Of a DNA stretch of 64,000 bases, positions 59,485 to 64,000 are shown piece by piece. The position numbers and the translations under genes are program-made. Position 1 is the stretch's first letter. Each line of letters opens with the position of its first letter. The notes under the pieces were generated by a model, which did not search any database, had not been told where the DNA came from, and was given only the letters and a program-made list of their open reading frames with translations. The DNA is from CAZFHA01 sp964518595 (lineage in GTDB: Bacteria; Bacillota; Clostridia; Saccharofermentanales; Saccharofermentanaceae): the NCBI GenBank assembly GCA_964518595.1, contig CAZFHA010000012.1, positions 1 through 64,000 of the forward strand, in the 5' to 3' direction.

Positions 59485-60439
59485 TTTTGTACATCAGTCG
59501 GTCCTTTATGAAGAGTCTTTAGAGGCCCTTCGTATTGAGGCTGGAGGGATTTATGTGGATTGTACAGCCGGTGGTGGCGGCCATAGTCTGGGCATATTGG
59601 ATCGTTTGGGCGGTCAAGGTAAATTGATATCCTTAGATCAAGATGATGAAGCCTTGAAGGCTTGCGAAGATCGTCGAAAACTTCGCCAAGATCGAGACAC
59701 TTGGTTATTGATAAAAGCAAATTTCTCTGAAATTACCAAGGTGCTGGAACAGTTAGAGATCAAGGCTGTTGATGGAATTTTAGCTGATCTTGGTGTTTCC
59801 TCTCATCAATTGGATACAGCTTATCGGGGTTTTTCCTATATGGAAGAGGGACCTTTAGATATGCGGATGGATCAAAGCCAGCCTCTGACAGCAGAGATTG
59901 TTGTTAACCATTATAGCCAGGAGCAATTAAGCCGGTTATTACGGGAATATGGCGAAGAGCGTTTTTCTAATAAAATTGCGGCAGCCATTGTTAAAGCAAG
60001 AGCTGTGACTCCTATTCAAACTACGAATCAATTGGTTGAGATTATAACCAGAGCTATGCCGGCAAAAAGTCGTTATGAAGATAAGCACCCTTGTCGGCGT
60101 TCGTTTCAGGCTTTGCGCATTGAGGTGAATCATGAACTTGAGGTCATCAGCAGTCTTTTAGACCAATCGCTTCCTTTACTTAGGTCAAAGGGACGTTTGG
60201 CTCTTATTAGCTTCCATTCATTGGAGGATCGATTGATCAAGGAACGCTTTCGTAGTTGGGAGGAGGCTTGTGTCTGTCCCAGGCAGTTTCCGGTTTGTGT
60301 ATGTGGACATAAGGCGGCCGGAAAAGTTATAACCAGGCGACCTATTTTGGCTAAGGATCTGGAGGCCGAACAGAATAGACGAGCCAGAAGTGCTAAGTTG
60401 AGAGTTTTTGAGAAGGGAGAGATAAACAGCGATGTATAA
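59468..60439 (+). CDS. rsmH: 16S rRNA (cytosine(1402)-N(4))-methyltransferase
   Basis: SAM-dependent N4-methylation of C1402 in 16S rRNA. The 323 residues have the SAM-binding VDCTAGGGGHSLGIL, the ILADLGVSSHQLD motif, RMDQSQPLTA, and the C-terminal SFHSLEDRLIK segment. The ATG lies inside the end of mraZ with AGGA 6 nt upstream. It overlaps ftsL by 8 nt. Confidence 0.96.
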   Translation: MSQDFNFVHQSVLYEESLEALRIEAGGIYVDCTAGGGGHSLGILDRLGGQGKLISLDQDDEALKACEDRRKLRQDRDTWLLIKANFSEITKVLEQLEIKAVDGILADLGVSSHQLDTAYRGFSYMEEGPLDMRMDQSQPLTAEIVVNHYSQEQLSRLLREYGEERFSNKIAAAIVKARAVTPIQTTNQLVEIITRAMPAKSRYEDKHPCRRSFQALRIEVNHELEVISSLLDQSLPLLRSKGRLALISFHSLEDRLIKERFRSWEEACVCPRQFPVCVCGHKAAGKVITRRPILAKDLEAEQNRRARSAKLRVFEKGEINSDV

Positions 60440-61094
60440 TTTGCAAGATTGGGATGAAGTCGAAGCACGTTTTTTTGGACAGCCGACCATGCAGTCACCC
60501 CAGCAGCAACCGGTAGGTTCTCGTTTTGAGAGTCACGGCTCTCTAGCTTTAAAACCAGCGAAGGCATCAGTCCTGCCCTCTTCAAAACCTATGCCCCAAA
60601 AACCTCTTTCCCCTGAAAAAAGGCGTGAAAAGAAAAAAGAGGCATTGGAGCGTAAAAAACTGCGTTTAGAGCGGATGCTGGCTTTTCGAAAAAAAGAACG
60701 GCGTATCACGTTAAAGCGGTTTCGCGAAGCTTTTGTGATTTTGTTGGCGATTACTGTGGCTTTCTCAATTTTTGCTGTGGTACTTTATCGTCAGTCTCAA
60801 ATTACAGCGTTGAATTTTAAAAATAACAGCTTAGAAGAAAAAATTAAGCTGAAGGAGCAGGAAACGAGTCAAATGAAGGAAGACCTGATTACCAATACTG
60901 ACTTGGCTGCTATCAGGGCTAGTGCCGCAGAAAGGCTGGGAATGCAGGCTCCGGGAAGTAAACAAATTTTGTTGGTGAAACCGCCTGCTTCGGATCTGTT
61001 AATGACAGGCACTGCTATAAGTACTTCAGGAAGCAAGGCCAGTGTAGAGCAAGCTAAAGCCAATTTGGCAGAGTATTTTTCGACATTAGAGTAA
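60432..61094 (+). CDS. ftsL: FtsL-like cell division protein
   Basis: A 220-residue bitopic protein: a long basic cytosolic part (1-95, KEKR-rich), one membrane helix (about 100-120), then a leucine-zipper-like coil (ITALNFKNNSLEEKIKLKEQE) and the conserved AAERLGMQAP end that FtsL/DivIC proteins share. Identified mainly by position between rsmH and the class B PBP. The cytosolic part is longer than in B. subtilis FtsL. Confidence 0.8.
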   Translation: MYNLQDWDEVEARFFGQPTMQSPQQQPVGSRFESHGSLALKPAKASVLPSSKPMPQKPLSPEKRREKKKEALERKKLRLERMLAFRKKERRITLKRFREAFVILLAITVAFSIFAVVLYRQSQITALNFKNNSLEEKIKLKEQETSQMKEDLITNTDLAAIRASAAERLGMQAPGSKQILLVKPPASDLLMTGTAISTSGSKASVEQAKANLAEYFSTLE

Positions 61095-61108
61095 AGGTGG
61101 AGAGACCA

Positions 61109-63589
61109 TTGACTACAGATAGAACCAAAAACAAGCGCCCAATTTCTGGAAAAAGTAAAGTCGGCACGGATTCAAAGAGAAATCGTCGTCGAATTAGCAT
61201 TGTAATGATTGGGATTGGCATTACTTGTTTTTGCGTATATCTGATATATAACTTATATGACTTGCAAATCAAGAAAAATGAGGAATATTCTAAGCTAGCT
61301 TCCCAGCAACATTGGAAGCGGATTATAGATGAACCCCGGCGCGGTGATATTTTAGATACCAATGGTAATGTCTTGGCCAGCACCACTTATGTCTATACCG
61401 TGGGTATTACACCGAAAAATTTTATCTCTAGAGAAAAAAAGCAAGATAAGAAACCTAGCAATGAGGAAATTGCTGCAGCTTTTGCCGAGGCTCTGTCAAT
61501 TGAGCCTGCTACGGTTTTGGCGGCAATGAAGAAAACTGACGCCAGCTATATCCAGTTGGCTAAGAATATTGATAAGGAAAAGATCGGACAGTTAAAGACT
61601 TTTATAAAAGACAAAAGCATTGGCGGTGTCACTATTGATTCGGTGGCAAAACGTTATTATGTTAACCAGAATCTGGCCGCTCAACTTCTGGGAATTGCGC
61701 AAGAGGGTGACAATGCCATTTTAACGGGACAATTTGGGCTGGAAAGCCAATATAACAAGGAGCTGACCGGTAAAGAAGGTTATTCCTATGTGGAAGTGGA
61801 TAACTATAGCCGGGGAGCCTTGCCCTATTCCGTACCTACCTCAATCGAAGTTTCTAACGGCTACAACGTAGTGTTAAATGTTGATAAAAATATTCAGGCC
61901 ATTGCGGAAGACGTGATCAAAAATGTCTACTATAGTCATGAAGTTATTGAAGGGGTAACAGCGGTGGTTATGAACCCTTATAATGGGGCGATCTTGGCAA
62001 TGCCCTCTTATCCTGATTTTAATCCCAATGACCCCAGGGCTAAACCCGACTCAATTTCAGAGGCGGACTGGAATAAAATGGATGAAAAGGCTCAAATTGA
62101 GTATATTCTTGAAAATACTTGGCGAAATCGAGCCATATCAGATACTTATGAGCCGGGTTCGACGTTTAAAGCCCTCACTACCGCAATGGCCTTTGATGAA
62201 AATATTGCGGCTGAGGACAGTATGTACAGTGATAATCCTTATCCTATCACCGAAGAACATACGATCCAGTGCTGGATGCAAGGGGCGGAGGGACATAACC
62301 ATGGTACCGAATCGGTGCGGGATGCTTTTAAGAATTCCTGTAACCCGGTCTTTGCTCAAATGGCCGTGCAATTGGGCGTGCCTAAATTTTATAATTATGT
62401 GCATAATTTTGGTTTCTACGATAAAACTGGGATTGATCTTCCTGCTGAGGGGGTAGGTATTTTTCACGATAAACCCATGGCAGTTGACATGGCAACCCTC
62501 TCCTATGGTATGTCCTCCACAGTTACTCCTATCCAGCTGGCAAATGTTTATTCAGCTTTGGTCAATGGTGGTAACTTAATGGTTCCCCGGGTAGCTAAAG
62601 CCCTAACGGATTCCGAAGGCAATGTAGTCAAAGAATTTCTGCCTCAGAAAATTAGGACGGTTTTCTCCGAAGATACTTCCAAACGTGTCATGGAATTGAT
62701 GAAGGAGGTTGTAACAGACGGAACAGGAACTGCTGGTAATATTCCCGGTTACCGAATCGCCGGTAAGACCAGTACTTCTAAGCTTCAGTTTGGTGAATAT
62801 CAGGACTATCATATTCTGTCTTTTGCTGGTTATGCTCCTAATGATAAACCGGAGATCGTGGTGTTGGTGGTAGTAAACATACCTAAAGACCCTGATGCTA
62901 AGTCAGAAATTGCCGCCAAGGCTACCGCCGAGATTATTTCTCGCACCCTAGATTATATGAAGTTTGAGCCTAGCTACACTGGGGAGGATTATGGACGGCT
63001 TGCTGAAAAAAAAGCAGTGCCCAATTTGGTGGGAATGACCTATCGTGAAGCTAAAAATAAATTGTATATTGACGGTTTTACAATAATGGACGGCAGTAGC
63101 GACTTTAAAGATGATGATATTATCACTAGAACCTTTCCCGAGGCAGGAACCGGTCTATATAATTATAGTTATGGAACAGTGGTTTTATACAAAGGTGAAG
63201 ACCAAGCTAAAAACGTAGTTGTTCCGGATTTTTCCGGTAAAACTCTTTCTGAGTGTTTAAGTGAAGCCCGGGCAGCCGGAATTAACATCAATATTAATGG
63301 CGATCAGTCCGGTCAAGTAGTGAGTCAAGACCCGGGTTCCTGGGAAGAGGCAGTTGACCCGGCTGAGACTACTCCCGCTGCTGATACTGAAACCGGTGAG
63401 GCCGCGACCATAACTCCTTCCCAAACTCCAACCCCAACGGCTACTCCAAGTCCCAACCCTGATCAGGAAATGGCTGGAAACGCTGACACCCCTTCTCTTA
63501 CAACAGAGTCGGAAGGGCATGATACAGGAAAAGCAAAGCGTAAAATGGTTCCTGCTGGGACAATTATCAATCTAACTTTGGGAACCTAA
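61109..63589 (+). CDS. Class B penicillin-binding protein with PASTA domains (PBP2B/SpoVD type)
   Basis: Peptidoglycan transpeptidase for division or spore cortex. About 826 residues: membrane helix 29-51, dimerisation domain, transpeptidase with S351-T-F-K354, S410-C-N412 and K553-T-S555, PASTA 1 (about 634-700), PASTA 2 from about 700. PASTA 2 is split: after SQDPGSWEEA comes roughly 60 Thr/Pro/Glu-rich residues before MVPAGTIINLTLGT closes the fold. SpoVD and PBP2B cannot be told apart. The start is TTG 61109, 8 nt after AGGTGG (61095-61100); a GTG at 61097 lies within that site. Confidence 0.92.
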   Translation: MTTDRTKNKRPISGKSKVGTDSKRNRRRISIVMIGIGITCFCVYLIYNLYDLQIKKNEEYSKLASQQHWKRIIDEPRRGDILDTNGNVLASTTYVYTVGITPKNFISREKKQDKKPSNEEIAAAFAEALSIEPATVLAAMKKTDASYIQLAKNIDKEKIGQLKTFIKDKSIGGVTIDSVAKRYYVNQNLAAQLLGIAQEGDNAILTGQFGLESQYNKELTGKEGYSYVEVDNYSRGALPYSVPTSIEVSNGYNVVLNVDKNIQAIAEDVIKNVYYSHEVIEGVTAVVMNPYNGAILAMPSYPDFNPNDPRAKPDSISEADWNKMDEKAQIEYILENTWRNRAISDTYEPGSTFKALTTAMAFDENIAAEDSMYSDNPYPITEEHTIQCWMQGAEGHNHGTESVRDAFKNSCNPVFAQMAVQLGVPKFYNYVHNFGFYDKTGIDLPAEGVGIFHDKPMAVDMATLSYGMSSTVTPIQLANVYSALVNGGNLMVPRVAKALTDSEGNVVKEFLPQKIRTVFSEDTSKRVMELMKEVVTDGTGTAGNIPGYRIAGKTSTSKLQFGEYQDYHILSFAGYAPNDKPEIVVLVVVNIPKDPDAKSEIAAKATAEIISRTLDYMKFEPSYTGEDYGRLAEKKAVPNLVGMTYREAKNKLYIDGFTIMDGSSDFKDDDIITRTFPEAGTGLYNYSYGTVVLYKGEDQAKNVVVPDFSGKTLSECLSEARAAGINININGDQSGQVVSQDPGSWEEAVDPAETTPAADTETGEAATITPSQTPTPTATPSPNPDQEMAGNADTPSLTTESEGHDTGKAKRKMVPAGTIINLTLGT

Positions 63590-63625
63590 GTTTTCAGTGG
63601 CAGATATAGCAATAAGGGGGTAAGT

Positions 63626-64000
63626 ATGGCCAGTCTTACAGAATTATTAAAGGGTTTAGACTATGACTTCTTAACACCGATTCGGGAGCTGGAAATTTCA
63701 GCAATTGCCTATGATTCTCGAAAAGTTACGGTCGGTAGTTTATTTGTTTGTGTGGTTGGCTACATCTCTGATGGTCATGATTATGCCCTGAAGGCCTATA
63801 AACAAGGCGCCCAAGTTATTGTTATCGCTTCCGATCATCAGGATAGAATACGTGAGAGTCATAGTGAACTTTTTTCAGAGGGAGGGGCAACTATTATAGC
63901 CACCTCTGATACCAGAAAGGCCTTAGCTCTTATTGGAGCTAATTTTTATGGACGCCCTTGTGAACAGTTAAATCTTTATGGCATTACCGGTACGAAAGGT
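63626..64000 (+). CDS. murE: UDP-MurNAc-tripeptide synthetase, 5' part (3' end outside window)
   Basis: Adds the third stem amino acid to UDP-MurNAc-L-Ala-D-Glu. Only 125 residues are visible: the N-terminal MurE domain (ISAIAYDSRKVTVGSLFVCVVG; DGHDYALKAYKQGA) and the start of the ATP-binding loop (YGITGTKG), where the window stops. AAGGGGG lies 5 nt before the ATG. Position after the PBP supports MurE over MurF; whether it adds Lys or meso-diaminopimelate cannot be seen. Confidence 0.9.
   Translation, partial: MASLTELLKGLDYDFLTPIRELEISAIAYDSRKVTVGSLFVCVVGYISDGHDYALKAYKQGAQVIVIASDHQDRIRESHSELFSEGGATIIATSDTRKALALIGANFYGRPCEQLNLYGITGTKG

Overview
The window is about 64 kb of chromosome from a low-to-mid GC Gram-positive bacterium, most likely an anaerobic member of the Clostridia. 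The grounds are a Firmicutes-type rimP-nusA-rnpM-L7Ae-infB-rbfA-nrnA-truB-ribF operon, an mraZ-rsmH-ftsL-pbp-murE wall cluster, strong Shine-Dalgarno sites, and an anaerobe's oxygen-defence set (PerR, rubrerythrin, superoxide reductase). The type IV pilus genes include no outer-membrane secretin (PilQ) or PilP. Species assignment is not possible from the sequence alone. No rRNA, tRNA, CRISPR array, insertion sequence or prophage was seen.

Layout. 1-11.7 kb: the 3' part of valS, fba, a membrane-anchored polysaccharide deacetylase, a divergent ABC-F gene, a zinc-ribbon membrane protein, a YhbD-like regulator, perR-rbr-dfx, then leftward ilvN-ilvC and a small P-loop gene. 11.9-23.1 kb: one long rightward run from rimP to ribF, then lgt and a rodA-type SEDS gene. 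It starts with a promoter and a terminator-like leader hairpin, and its IF2 carries an unusual Gly/Tyr/Asn/Arg/Pro repeat. 23.4-58.5 kb: a type IV pilus island. It holds a LytTR regulator, three minor pilin-like genes, a one-pass membrane protein, a 1104-residue bactofilin-domain protein, pilC, pilM, pilN, pilO, pilD, pilB, pilT, the major pilin pilA, and a single 18.3-kb gene for a 6111-residue protein. A leftward coiled-coil gene and a second LytTR gene close the island. 58.6-64 kb: a candidate 44-residue membrane protein, an mraZ promoter with a likely MraZ box array, and mraZ-rsmH-ftsL-pbp-murE (murE cut by the window end).

The main discovery candidate is the 6111-residue protein. It starts with a class III prepilin signal like that of PilA in the same cluster. 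It continues through four long arrays of GLUG-like repeats, each opened by a similar cap segment, with non-repetitive domains between them. It ends in an NlpC/P60-type peptidase domain and a Thr/Pro tail, with no sortase motif or C-terminal membrane anchor. The sequence therefore predicts a giant modular pilin: processed by PilD, assembled or anchored by the PilB/PilC/PilMNO machine, and carrying a wall-hydrolase-like domain far from the cell surface. The bactofilin fusion and the paired LytTR regulators at both ends suggest dedicated spatial scaffolding and control. These roles are inferred; the domain order and gene order are seen directly.
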